Origin: JBBTSB01 sp964355775
Lineage (GTDB): Bacteria > Patescibacteriota > Minisyncoccia > 2-02-FULL-40-12 > IGHO2-01-FULL-4-A
DNA length: 8,901 bases
Direction of reading: 5' to 3'
NCBI GenBank assembly: GCA_964355775.1
Contig: CAYHEP010000035.1
Span: forward strand, 1-8,901
The position numbers and the translations under genes are program-made. The notes under the pieces are model-generated. The model was not told the origin of the DNA. It worked only from the letters and a program-made list of their open reading frames with translations, and made no database searches. This document shows, piece after piece, positions 1-5,696 of the stretch; positions within the stretch are counted from its first letter, which is position 1; every line of letters starts with the position of its first letter.

Positions 1-485
1 TTATTCGCCGCATAGCTTTCCGGCTTGATGCGGGCGACAAAGCCATTGCCGGTAATCATGCCGACGATTTCGGAAATCATGGTTTTTGTGGGACCGTTGT
101 AACCGATGTCCAGATGGATTTCAAATTGATAGAGATGTTCCGGAATACGATTACGAAGTTCGGCCACCACGCGTTGTGCAAGATCAAGCGAAAACACCGC
201 TTCCTTGAGCATGCGGTCATGGTGATCAAACGCGCGGATCGGAGGCATGCGCTTCCAAAAGTATCGCCCGTGTTTGCCGATACGATGCACGGTCACGACG
301 CTGACAAAGTCGGCGGCTTCTTGGTGCTGTTCTGAATCCGTACCAACGACAATCTCGTACTTGTTGTTTTCATCCTCGTGCACAAACGCTACGACATCGT
401 CAATTACCTGCCCAAAATCCCGCCTCCCCTTTGAGGGGCTGATGAAATATTCTTCTGCTTTGTTATTCGCCAAAATCGCACTCAT
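1..485 (-). CDS. YkuK-like (DUF458) RNase H-fold protein, C-terminus cut by window edge
   Basis: I read 161 codons from an ATG at 483-485 to the window edge with no stop, so the C-terminus is missing. The translation has the order I associate with the YkuK/DUF458 family: an N-terminal SPSKG, then IVVGTDSEQ (an RNase H-like first acidic strand), a VVTVHRIGKHGRYFWK strand, a helix with LDLAQRVVAEL, and EIHLDIGYNGPTKTMI followed by EIVGMITGNGF and KPESYAA. The family is a predicted RNase H-related nuclease or nucleic-acid-binding protein of unknown role; in spore formers it sits near sporulation genes, but there is no sign of that here. The ATG overlaps the stop of the upstream nucleotidyltransferase gene by four bases (ATGA), so it is the last visible gene of the glmS operon and probably translationally coupled. 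No Shine-Dalgarno is visible. I am confident of the family and unsure of the function. Confidence 0.85.
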   Translation of the reverse strand, partial: MSAILANNKAEEYFISPSKGRRDFGQVIDDVVAFVHEDENNKYEIVVGTDSEQHQEAADFVSVVTVHRIGKHGRYFWKRMPPIRAFDHHDRMLKEAVFSLDLAQRVVAELRNRIPEHLYQFEIHLDIGYNGPTKTMISEIVGMITGNGFVARIKPESYAAN

Positions 486-994
486 ACGACTATGCTAGCA
501 CGCTTTTTGAAATTTTCCCAATCCTGCAAAAACCACGACGAGGACCATTTTTTGCTCATCCCCACTTTGAACACAAACTTGATTCCGTAGCGCTGTGAGG
601 CCGAAACTTCTTGTTCTGGAAGACGTTTACCACTGCTTCGATCGCCTCCGTTGGCAAATATATGTGGTCGAACAAATTCCAATGCTTTTGCTACGGTTAT
701 GTCTTTTTCGATTTCGAAGGGAATGACAAAATCAACATTCCGCAATCCACTGATAATCAGCGTTCGAGTTTTTAAATCTTGAAAGGGCTTGCCTTTTTTT
801 GCTATCAAAAAATTGTCCCCATTTACCACTACGACAAGAATATCACCTAAACTCCTAGCTGCGGCAAAAAGGCTTACGTGCCCCGGATGGATCGGATCAA
901 ATCCACCGCTTGTCATGACGATCATGCCTTTGAGTTTTGGACGAAGCTTTGCAAATTGCTCCAGTGATATTATTTTTGCTCCTAGTGATTTCAT
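482..994 (-). CDS. HxGH-motif nucleotidyltransferase (adenylyl/cytidylyltransferase family)
   Basis: This 170-residue protein has the class signature GGFDPIHPGH at residues 30-39, where the two histidines bind the nucleotide phosphates, and a later NGGDR (115-119) matching the GGD segment of RfaE/HldE-type and TagD-type enzymes. The usual ISST-like nucleotide-binding segment is represented by KKWSSSW (148-154). These enzymes transfer AMP or CMP from ATP or CTP to a phosphorylated sugar, polyol or amino alcohol. The substrate cannot be read from sequence: heptose-1-phosphate, glycerol-3-phosphate or phosphoethanolamine types share these motifs. The start ATG follows the glmS stop with no gap (TAA then ATG), and its own stop overlaps the next start by ATGA. 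Co-expression with glmS points to activation of a surface-polymer precursor, which is inference. No partner kinase domain is fused, unlike full-length HldE. Confidence 0.85.
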   Translation of the reverse strand: MKSLGAKIISLEQFAKLRPKLKGMIVMTSGGFDPIHPGHVSLFAAARSLGDILVVVVNGDNFLIAKKGKPFQDLKTRTLIISGLRNVDFVIPFEIEKDITVAKALEFVRPHIFANGGDRSSGKRLPEQEVSASQRYGIKFVFKVGMSKKWSSSWFLQDWENFKKRASIVV

Positions 995-2866
995 TTATTC
1001 CACTGTTACTGATTTTGCTAAATTTCTAGGCTTGTCGACATCGCGCTTGTTCAGCACGGCGCAGTAGTAGGCGAAGAGTTGGAGCGGGATGACGGACAAG
1101 ATGGGAGAAAACATTTCAAGCGTCTTGGGAATATATATCACGTCTTCGGTGATTTTCAAAATGCTTTTATCTCCTTGCGTCGCCAACGCCAAGATCGGTC
1201 CCCCGCGGGCTTTAATCTCTTCGAGATTGGAAATAGTCTTTTCATACACACTGTCCTTGAGTGCAATGCCAAACGTGGGAAAATCTTTTGTGATGAGGGC
1301 AATAGACCCGTGTTTAAGCTCACCTGCGGGCAAACCCTCTGCGTGAATATATGAAAGTTCTTTGAGCTTAAGTGCTCCTTCCAACGCTACCGGGTAGCTA
1401 TATTTTCTGCCCAAAAAAAACATATCCGGAAATTTGTGGAATTTTTTTGCAAGCTTTTCAACTTGAGGAGCAACTCTCAGCGTTTCGACAATCAATGCGG
1501 GAAGTTTCTTGAGCTCTTTTGCGATACGCTGACCGGTGACCAGCGACATACCCCGCTGGCGCCCAAGAAAGAGCGTCAAGAGTGCGAGTGCGGCGAGCTG
1601 GGACGTAGAAGCTTTCGTACTTGCCACAGCAATTTCCGGGCCGCTGTGAGTATAGATTCCGGCATCCGTTTCACGGGCAATCGCCGAACCAATCACATTG
1701 ACAATACCAAGCGTCAGCAAGCCCTTCTGTTTAGCTTCTTGCAACGGCTCCAGAGTATCCGCCGTCTCACCCGATTGAGAAATAGCAATAAAAGCGTCGG
1801 GTGGAGCCATAACCGGTTTGCGGTACCTAAATTCCGATCCGATTGATGCCTCCACGGAGATTCCCGCATACTCTTCAAGCATATATTTTCCAATCATGCC
1901 AATGCAATATGCTGTACCACAACCGACGAGATGGATTTTTTGAGCATCTCTCAAGCGTTCGGCGACAGATTCTATTCCTCCAAGTTTTGCATTGCCATCT
2001 TTTTCGACTAGGTGACCGCGCAGTGTGTTTTTCAGCGATTCCGGTTGCTCAAAAATTTCCTTGAGCATGAAATGTTCGTACCCGCCTTTTTGGGTTGCTT
2101 CGATGTCCCACTCAAGTGTTTCCGGTTTCTTGGAAAGTTTCTGTTTTGCGAGGTTGGTAAATGTGACACCATCTTTGGTCACGATGGCGATTTCGCCGTC
2201 GTTGAGATACACGACTTGCTTGGTGTGCGTGAGGATCGCCGAAGCATCGGATGCGACTATCGCTTCACCGTCACCAAGTCCGATGACGATCGGTGAAGAG
2301 TTTTTTACTGCAACGATTTTGCCCGGATCGTCTTGCGCGATGATTGCCAGACCATACGCGCCACGCACCAGCTTGAGCGCTTTAATCACGGCCTGTTCGA
2401 GATTATTTTTTCCGCCTTTCGGGCTGGCGGACCCGCCAGTTCCTTTGGCGGGAAAATATTTCTCTATCAGGTGCGATAAAACTTCCGTATCAGTATCGGA
2501 GATAAATACGTGTCCTTCTTTTAAGAGCTTATCTTTCAGCTCACGGTAGTTTTCAATGATGCCATTATGAACAACAAAAATATTATTATGACAGTCAGGA
2601 TGCGGATGAGCATTGCCGGAATTCGGTGCACCGTGTGTCGCCCAACGCGTATGAGCAATCCCCCAGTTCCCTTTCGGCAACGACCCATTTGAAAGCGCGA
2701 CCAAATCATCGACACGGCCGGCGGTTTTTTTGTGAGTCAGCCTATCTTCGCCGTCCGCAACGCAAATCCCCGCGGAATCATATCCGCGATATTCAAGGCG
2801 CTTAAGTCCTTCCAATAATAAAGGCGCCGCCTCACGTTTTCCAACATAGCCGACTATGCCACACAT
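995..2866 (-). CDS. glmS: Glutamine--fructose-6-phosphate aminotransferase (isomerizing), GlmS
   Basis: GlmS makes glucosamine-6-phosphate from fructose-6-phosphate and glutamine in the cytoplasm, the committed step to UDP-GlcNAc for peptidoglycan. The 623-residue product starts MCGIVGYVG, so Cys2 becomes the N-terminal catalytic nucleophile of the class II glutaminase. HTRWATHG (72-79), NGIIEN (101-106) and SDTDTE (123-128) complete that active site. Two SIS domains follow, with SQSGETADT and EIAVASTKA in the first and GALKLKELSYIHAEG in the second. The C-terminus PRNLAKSVTVE is the classical one. The protein is about 14 residues longer than the common 609-610, and the excess lies at residues 139-152, where a GC-rich palindrome is inserted in frame. 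The gene starts 20 nt after a membrane-protein gene and ends against a nucleotidyltransferase start. There is no room for a glmS ribozyme in that gap, so regulation must be at the operon or protein level. No Shine-Dalgarno precedes the ATG. Confidence 0.98.
   Translation of the reverse strand: MCGIVGYVGKREAAPLLLEGLKRLEYRGYDSAGICVADGEDRLTHKKTAGRVDDLVALSNGSLPKGNWGIAHTRWATHGAPNSGNAHPHPDCHNNIFVVHNGIIENYRELKDKLLKEGHVFISDTDTEVLSHLIEKYFPAKGTGGSASPKGGKNNLEQAVIKALKLVRGAYGLAIIAQDDPGKIVAVKNSSPIVIGLGDGEAIVASDASAILTHTKQVVYLNDGEIAIVTKDGVTFTNLAKQKLSKKPETLEWDIEATQKGGYEHFMLKEIFEQPESLKNTLRGHLVEKDGNAKLGGIESVAERLRDAQKIHLVGCGTAYCIGMIGKYMLEEYAGISVEASIGSEFRYRKPVMAPPDAFIAISQSGETADTLEPLQEAKQKGLLTLGIVNVIGSAIARETDAGIYTHSGPEIAVASTKASTSQLAALALLTLFLGRQRGMSLVTGQRIAKELKKLPALIVETLRVAPQVEKLAKKFHKFPDMFFLGRKYSYPVALEGALKLKELSYIHAEGLPAGELKHGSIALITKDFPTFGIALKDSVYEKTISNLEEIKARGGPILALATQGDKSILKITEDVIYIPKTLEMFSPILSVIPLQLFAYYCAVLNKRDVDKPRNLAKSVTVE
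2411..2452. repeat. GC-rich palindromic element inserted in frame in glmS
   Basis: A perfect 7-bp inverted repeat (CTGGCGG at 2424-2430, two-base loop, CCGCCAG at 2433-2439) is flanked symmetrically by outer arms CCGCC (2412-2416) and GGCGG (2447-2451), each seven bases from the core. The total is a 40-bp two-tier palindrome with A/T-rich sequence on both sides. On the minus strand it supplies exactly 14 codons (GlmS residues 139-152, rich in Gly, Pro, Ser and Lys). Compared with E. coli GlmS recalled from memory, these codons fall in the surface connection between the HLIEKYF helix and the LEQAV helix. The shape recalls intragenic palindromic elements such as Rickettsia RPEs and the GGCGGGTCCGCC-type repeats I remember from Parcubacteria genomes. 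Identity with a named family cannot be verified here. Confidence 0.7.
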
Positions 2867-2873
2867 AAAGAGA

Positions 2874-2903
2874 AGACTACCACATATTAGAGACGAGATT
2901 CAA
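2874..2903 (-). promoter_or_regulatory. Possible weak internal promoter before glmS
   Basis: On the minus strand, TTGAAT (2898-2903) is followed after 18 bp by TAGTCT (2874-2879), with TG one base upstream of it as in extended -10 elements. The -10-like box ends seven bases before the glmS ATG, the same spacing as at two other genes of this window. The -10 matches the consensus at only three of six positions, so this is tentative. Confidence 0.25.
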
Positions 2904-3453
2904 CGTCAGGCGGGTGATCATCGGTTGCCACGCGGGCAAGATTTCGCTCGATGACAATCGAACCTTTTGGATCGCGGATACGGAAAAAAACGGAGCGTTC
3001 ATGCTTTGGAATCAATACTGAAAAAAATATTTGCTTGAGAGAACCGAGATTCGGCATGGCAAGAGGCGTTGTTTGGACTACATGACGATCGGCGTCGAGC
3101 AATTCTATCTTGTAAGCGTCGGTGGTCGCACCAGCCACTACCGGATAACCGCGCTTTTTTACCATGCGGGAAAGTGACAACGGAGTGCCGGATTTTGGCT
3201 TGTACAAAAACATCGCTTCCAAAACCGGCTCCGCCGGCGTAATTTTGCCCTGCGCCACCAAATCCCAGTAAGTCGGTTTCTCCAAGGAACGTGTCGAAGC
3301 CGCCGGTCCTTTTGCAAAAGAAGCACTTAAGGAAACTAAGTACGCGCGGGAAATATAAAAAGCACTCAAAACAATGATCGCCACAAACGCCAATATCGGT
3401 CCGTAGCTGTTGCGGGTTGGAATAATCGGCTCAAGATTGGTCCCTGTCTGCAT
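2887..3453 (-). CDS. Small single-pass membrane protein with extracytoplasmic domain, unknown function
   Basis: I do not recognise this 188-residue protein. A short polar N-terminus (about 1-17) leads into one hydrophobic segment (about 18-40, PILAFVAIIVLSAFYISRAY). A Ser/Ala-rich linker follows, then a mainly beta-type soluble region from about 60 to the end with no cysteines. The segment YKIELLDADRHVVQTTPL and the later FFSVLIPKHERSVFFRIRDPKG have the alternating pattern of an immunoglobulin-like or carboxypeptidase-like sandwich, but no named domain is evident. The topology would put this region outside the membrane. It lies between the L,D-transpeptidase gene (18 nt upstream) and glmS (20 nt downstream), so a cell-wall-associated role is likely by context only. 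A promoter-like element sits just before the ATG with a spacing that predicts a leaderless transcript. Confidence 0.8.
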   Translation of the reverse strand: MQTGTNLEPIIPTRNSYGPILAFVAIIVLSAFYISRAYLVSLSASFAKGPAASTRSLEKPTYWDLVAQGKITPAEPVLEAMFLYKPKSGTPLSLSRMVKKRGYPVVAGATTDAYKIELLDADRHVVQTTPLAMPNLGSLKQIFFSVLIPKHERSVFFRIRDPKGSIVIERNLARVATDDHPPDVESRL

Positions 3454-3459
3454 GGTTAT

Positions 3460-3488
3460 AGTATACCTGATTTATTCGTGGATGAAAA
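3460..3488 (-). promoter_or_regulatory. Candidate promoter giving a leaderless transcript of the membrane-protein/glmS genes
   Basis: On the minus strand, TTTTCA (3483-3488), a 17-bp spacer and TATACT (3460-3465) form a good sigma-70-type promoter inside the 3' end of the L,D-transpeptidase gene. The -10 ends six bases before the ATG at 3453, which would place the transcription start on or next to the A of the start codon. This could give the downstream genes expression independent of the transpeptidase. Confidence 0.45.
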
Positions 3489-3942
3489 TCGGGATACCCA
3501 CATCCGCCCAGTTATAGAGTCCCTCCATGTCTTTATATGAAACATTCACGCATCCATGACTCATAGGAACGCCGAAATTGTTGTGCCAAAAAGCGCCATG
3601 AATATAATAGTGAGGAATAATCTGCATATTCCATTTTGTATTTGGATAATAGTAAGAGCGTGTACCGTCAGGATTAAAACCTTGATAGAGAACCGCGGGT
3701 CGTTTTATCTGTACCGCAAATGTGCCTCGAGGCGTCCAGTAGCCTTTTCGAGCCGAGGAAATCAAAATATGTCCGATGATCCTATCGCCCTCGTAGTACC
3801 GCAACTGCTGTTCGCTGATATCTATGTCTATGCGCTTGTTGAGCGGATTAAGTGTGCTGACTGGCAACGCAACTGCACGCGCGTGAGCGATTGAAGGTGC
3901 GATGAAAAGAAAAAGTATAAAAAGAAAAAAATAGCGTTTCAT
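3472..3942 (-). CDS. Exported L,D-transpeptidase (YkuD domain)
   Basis: L,D-transpeptidases form 3-3 cross-links in peptidoglycan, or attach proteins to it, by acylating a catalytic cysteine outside the cytoplasmic membrane. The 156-residue product has a classical signal peptide (MKRYFF, hydrophobic core to about residue 17, then AHA as probable cleavage site near 21). The YkuD core covers about 37-155: RIDIDISEQQLRYYEGD is the first strand pair, TPRGTFAV (70-77) is the substrate-side strand, IHGAFWH holds His115, and PMSHGCVNV (126-134) holds the catalytic Cys131 with Ser128, His129 and Gly130. The family motif is therefore intact. There is no LysM or other wall-binding domain, so this is a minimal enzyme. 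It is the first gene of the operon leading to glmS, and a stable hairpin ends only seven bases before its ATG. No Shine-Dalgarno is visible. Confidence 0.95.
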   Translation of the reverse strand: MKRYFFLFILFLFIAPSIAHARAVALPVSTLNPLNKRIDIDISEQQLRYYEGDRIIGHILISSARKGYWTPRGTFAVQIKRPAVLYQGFNPDGTRSYYYPNTKWNMQIIPHYYIHGAFWHNNFGVPMSHGCVNVSYKDMEGLYNWADVGIPIFIHE

Positions 3943-3949
3943 AAAAGTA

Positions 3950-3991
3950 CTTCAGTGCCCCGGCTTTGCTGTCTGTCGGGGCACGATGAAG
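3950..3991 (-). promoter_or_regulatory. Hairpin in the leader of the L,D-transpeptidase gene (attenuator or terminator)
   Basis: Arms CTTCA plus GTGCCCC (3950-3961) pair with GGGGCAC plus TGAAG (3978-3991), leaving a two-base bulge at 3985-3986 and a 16-nt loop. Read on the minus strand, the 12-bp stem is followed by TACTTTT and then the transpeptidase ATG. It could terminate transcripts from the upstream winged-helix gene, or hide the translation start of the operon. The trailing U-run is imperfect, so a pure intrinsic terminator is not certain. A weak -10-like TAGACT lies at 3999-4004 and would start a transcript at the base of the stem. Confidence 0.55.
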
Positions 3992-4006
3992 GAACACGAG
4001 TCTACC

Positions 4007-4288
4007 CTACGCATGGCCAATGCGCGGGAAAAACAACGAAGCGGCGATGGCGGGATCTACACTGATCTCTGGGCTACCATCGTTGGGGCTGACGGCAAAT
4101 CCAGCACCAAAATCCGTTGTCATGAGCAAGCCCTGCTCCGTCAACGAATCAAGCGCGGTGGCCAGATCTTTCGTAGAGACTCCGGCCCAGTCCATCAAAT
4201 CACGAACCCCGACAACGCCGTCGGGGCACAGCAAGATGTACCTGAAGATCCGCTCTGCAAGCGGATCCAGTCCGAGCTTGCGTGCCAT
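4007..4288 (-). CDS. Small winged-helix DNA-binding protein (putative regulator)
   Basis: The 93-residue product has the layout of a single winged helix: helix 1 LAERIFRYILL (10-20), helix 2 VVGVRDLMDWAG (25-36), recognition helix STKDLATALDSLTEQG (38-53), then a wing LLMTTDFGAGFAVSP (54-68) and a short tail. The pattern is closest to TrmB- or MarR-like wHTH modules, with no ligand domain attached. This reading is preferred over overlapping plus-strand frames because the start has the only clear Shine-Dalgarno in the window (4295-4302) and lies behind a TTGACA promoter. By my count of 240 bases it is about 57% GC, noticeably above neighbouring genes, which may mean a different origin or merely a different amino-acid mix. 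An inverted repeat between its -35 and -10 suggests autoregulation. It reads towards the cell-wall operon, so control of those genes is possible but not shown. Confidence 0.7.
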   Translation of the reverse strand: MARKLGLDPLAERIFRYILLCPDGVVGVRDLMDWAGVSTKDLATALDSLTEQGLLMTTDFGAGFAVSPNDGSPEISVDPAIAASLFFPRIGHA

Positions 4289-4294
4289 CTTCGG

Positions 4295-4302
4295 CTTCCT
4301 TT
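4295..4302 (-). promoter_or_regulatory. Shine-Dalgarno of the winged-helix gene
   Basis: AAAGGAAG lies six bases before the ATG at 4288. It is notable because the other coding starts in this window lack a recognisable ribosome binding site, and it fixes the start of the small regulator gene. Confidence 0.6.
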
Positions 4303-4332
4303 CCGGTTCGCTTCCGCGTTGAACCTATGTAC

Positions 4333-4361
4333 AGTAAACCACCTCCTAATGGGGGTGTCAA
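4333..4361 (-). promoter_or_regulatory. Promoter of the winged-helix gene
   Basis: On the minus strand a perfect -35 TTGACA (4356-4361) is separated by exactly 17 bp from TTTACT (4333-4338). The transcript would start near 4326 and have a leader of about 38 nt before the ATG, long enough to include the Shine-Dalgarno. The promoter begins only 12 bp after the tRNA-Ala 3' end, so the gene can be expressed separately from the tRNA. Confidence 0.55.
4340..4357. repeat. Inverted repeat within the promoter spacer (possible operator)
   Basis: CACCTCC (4340-4346) and GGGGGTG (4351-4357) are inverted copies with one mismatch (G-T in RNA) around a TAAT centre. The repeat fills the spacer between the -35 and -10 of the winged-helix gene, where a dimeric repressor would block polymerase. 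In a read-through transcript from the tRNA it could also fold as a 7-bp hairpin, but no U-run follows it. Confidence 0.4.
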
Positions 4362-4373
4362 AAAATATGAAAA

Positions 4374-4447
4374 TGGTGGACCTGGCGGAAATCGAATCCG
4401 CGCCTCGTCGTTGCGAACGACGCGTAATACCACTTTACTACAGGCCC
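4374..4447 (-). tRNA. tRNA-Ala, anticodon CGC, CCA encoded
   Basis: The minus strand folds as a full cloverleaf. The acceptor is GGGCCTG/CAGGTCC with the G3-U70 wobble that identifies alanine tRNA. T8 and A9 are followed by D-stem GTAA/TTAC with loop AGTGGTA, anticodon stem CGTCG/CGACG with loop TTCGCAA (anticodon CGC, reading GCG), a four-base variable loop, T-stem GCGGA/TCCGC with loop TTCGATT, then A73 and an encoded CCA. The T-stem closes with A53-U61 in place of the almost universal G53-C61. CGC is the minor alanine anticodon, so a TGC isoacceptor should exist elsewhere. Confidence 0.95.
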
Positions 4448-4456
4448 AGTCCACAT

Positions 4457-4465
4457 TTTATACCA
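4457..4465 (-). promoter_or_regulatory. Extended -10 promoter of tRNA-Ala
   Basis: TGGTATAAA on the minus strand is an extended -10 (TG, one base, then TATAAA). It ends nine bases before the first tRNA base. No convincing -35 lies upstream. It shares a 49-bp divergent region with the promoter of the ATP-grasp gene. Confidence 0.55.
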
Positions 4466-4480
4466 CGCTCGCATAAAATT

Positions 4481-4489
4481 TGCTACACT
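4481..4489 (+). promoter_or_regulatory. Extended -10 promoter of the ATP-grasp gene
   Basis: TGCTACACT is an extended -10 (TG, one base, TACACT). It ends seven bases before the ATG at 4497, which puts the expected transcription start at or next to the start codon and so predicts a leaderless mRNA. No -35 match is seen 16-18 bp upstream. Confidence 0.5.
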
Positions 4490-4496
4490 GGATGCA

Positions 4497-5696
4497 ATGG
4501 AGCATCTTCATACATGCCTTGCATGCGGGAACGCGCCAACGATTCATTTTATGGAAAAGTTTTCTGCGTTTGTGGATACGGAAGTATCGCCATGGTTCCG
4601 TCCGCTTGATACTCTGCGACGCCGTATCGAACCGCTGGTAAATCCCGCTTTGGACAAGCTCGAACTTTTGGCGATGGGCGCATGCAATACGCTTCACATC
4701 GGGAAGTTTTTGGATCGCGCCGATCATCGTACGCCCATGCGGGCTGTGTGTTTTTGGGAATCGGCGAAAAAACGCGGCATACACATGTACGAATTTCGCC
4801 TCTTCGGACGCCCATTTGATCTGTACATCGCAACATACAAAGATCGCGTGATCGTGTTTGACGGTTTGCCGCGCCCGGGCACGCATAGCTCCGCGTCACT
4901 CGATTGGATGGACGACAAAGCAATCATCCACAAGCGATTTTCGGCTACCGGTATTCCGGTTGCTATGGGCGGAGTAGCGCGTAGCAAGCGGCAAGCTATC
5001 GAGATTTTTACAAAGACTCCCCATCCTGTCATCATCAAACCCAACATCGGTTCTCGAAGTCGCCACACTACCATCCATATTACGACCGAAGCAGACCTCG
5101 TGCGTGCCTACCGATGCGCAAAAGAGCTTTCTCCTTGGGTCATCGTGGAGCAGGAATTGACCGGACGCGTTTACCGCGCTACGGTGATCGGCGGAAGTGT
5201 CGTCGGCGTCCTCCGCCGTGATCCTGCGCATGTCGTCGGCAACGGACACCTTTCCATCCGGACGCTCGTTGAGATCGAAAACAAAAATCCGCTGCGGCGC
5301 GGACCCATATTTCATCTGTTGCCCGTCAACACAACAAGTACGAAATATTTATCAAAGCAGGGTCTCGATTGGAATACGATTCCCAAAGCTGGACAGTATA
5401 TCGAACTTGGCGATAAAGCGAGTCGAGGAGCGGGAGGATCCACCGCCGATGTGACGGACTCGGTACATCCCGACAATATGGCGCTCTTTGAAAAAATCGG
5501 ACGCGTGTTAGACGATCCCCTCGTCGGCATTGATTTTATCATCGAGGATATGAGCAGGTCGTGGAAAACACAAAAAAACTGCGGGGTGATCGAATGTAAT
5601 AGTATGCCCTTTATCGATCTCCACCACTATCCGCTCTACGGCAAACCCCGCGACGCCGCCGGCGCGCTGTGGGATTTAATCTACAAAAACTCCTGA
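4497..5696 (+). CDS. Stand-alone cyanophycin synthetase-like ATP-grasp protein
   Basis: The 399-residue product is an ATP-grasp ligase by its C-terminal two thirds (about 135-399). Lys181 in VIIKPNIGS binds ATP, VIVEQEL (216-221) is the adenine-contact strand, and Asp346 in GIDFI with Glu366 and Asn368 in VIECNS are the metal ligands. The stretches RRDPAHVVGNG (240-250) and ADVTDSVHPDN (317-327) are characteristic of the ATP-grasp half of cyanophycin synthetase CphA. CphA is about 870 residues with a C-terminal Mur-ligase domain; here the chain stops after the ATP-grasp fold, so this is not CphA itself. Residues 1-130 form a separate region with a CLAC pair near the start and FWESAKKRGIHMYEFRLFGRPFDLYI (86-111), which I cannot assign. 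ATP-grasp enzymes join a carboxylate to an amine or thiol via acyl phosphate; the substrate is unknown. The start at 4497 fits the upstream extended -10; Met19 is an alternative. The 3' end overlaps the convergent gene by 21 bp. Confidence 0.88.
   Translation: MEHLHTCLACGNAPTIHFMEKFSAFVDTEVSPWFRPLDTLRRRIEPLVNPALDKLELLAMGACNTLHIGKFLDRADHRTPMRAVCFWESAKKRGIHMYEFRLFGRPFDLYIATYKDRVIVFDGLPRPGTHSSASLDWMDDKAIIHKRFSATGIPVAMGGVARSKRQAIEIFTKTPHPVIIKPNIGSRSRHTTIHITTEADLVRAYRCAKELSPWVIVEQELTGRVYRATVIGGSVVGVLRRDPAHVVGNGHLSIRTLVEIENKNPLRRGPIFHLLPVNTTSTKYLSKQGLDWNTIPKAGQYIELGDKASRGAGGSTADVTDSVHPDNMALFEKIGRVLDDPLVGIDFIIEDMSRSWKTQKNCGVIECNSMPFIDLHHYPLYGKPRDAAGALWDLIYKNS

Noticed and set aside
426..438. Short palindrome CCCCT-CAA-AGGGG in the YkuK-like gene, a possible second repeat element
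   Set aside because: It encodes the SPSKG segment that I recall as native to the family, has no outer arms and adds no extra residues.
2867..2886. glmS ribozyme upstream of glmS
   Set aside because: Only 20 bases separate glmS from the preceding gene, and no ribozyme-like core is present.
3975..4230. GTCGGGGCAC occurring both in the leader hairpin and within the winged-helix gene
   Set aside because: Ten shared bases in GC-rich sequence, without further similarity around them, is compatible with chance.
3986..4609. Long plus-strand open frame covering the winged-helix gene and tRNA-Ala
   Set aside because: It runs antisense through a tRNA and a gene with a Shine-Dalgarno and promoter, and its translation has no domain-like pattern.
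4497..5696. Full cyanophycin synthetase
   Set aside because: The chain ends after the ATP-grasp fold and the following DNA codes for an unrelated gene on the other strand, so the Mur-ligase domain is absent.
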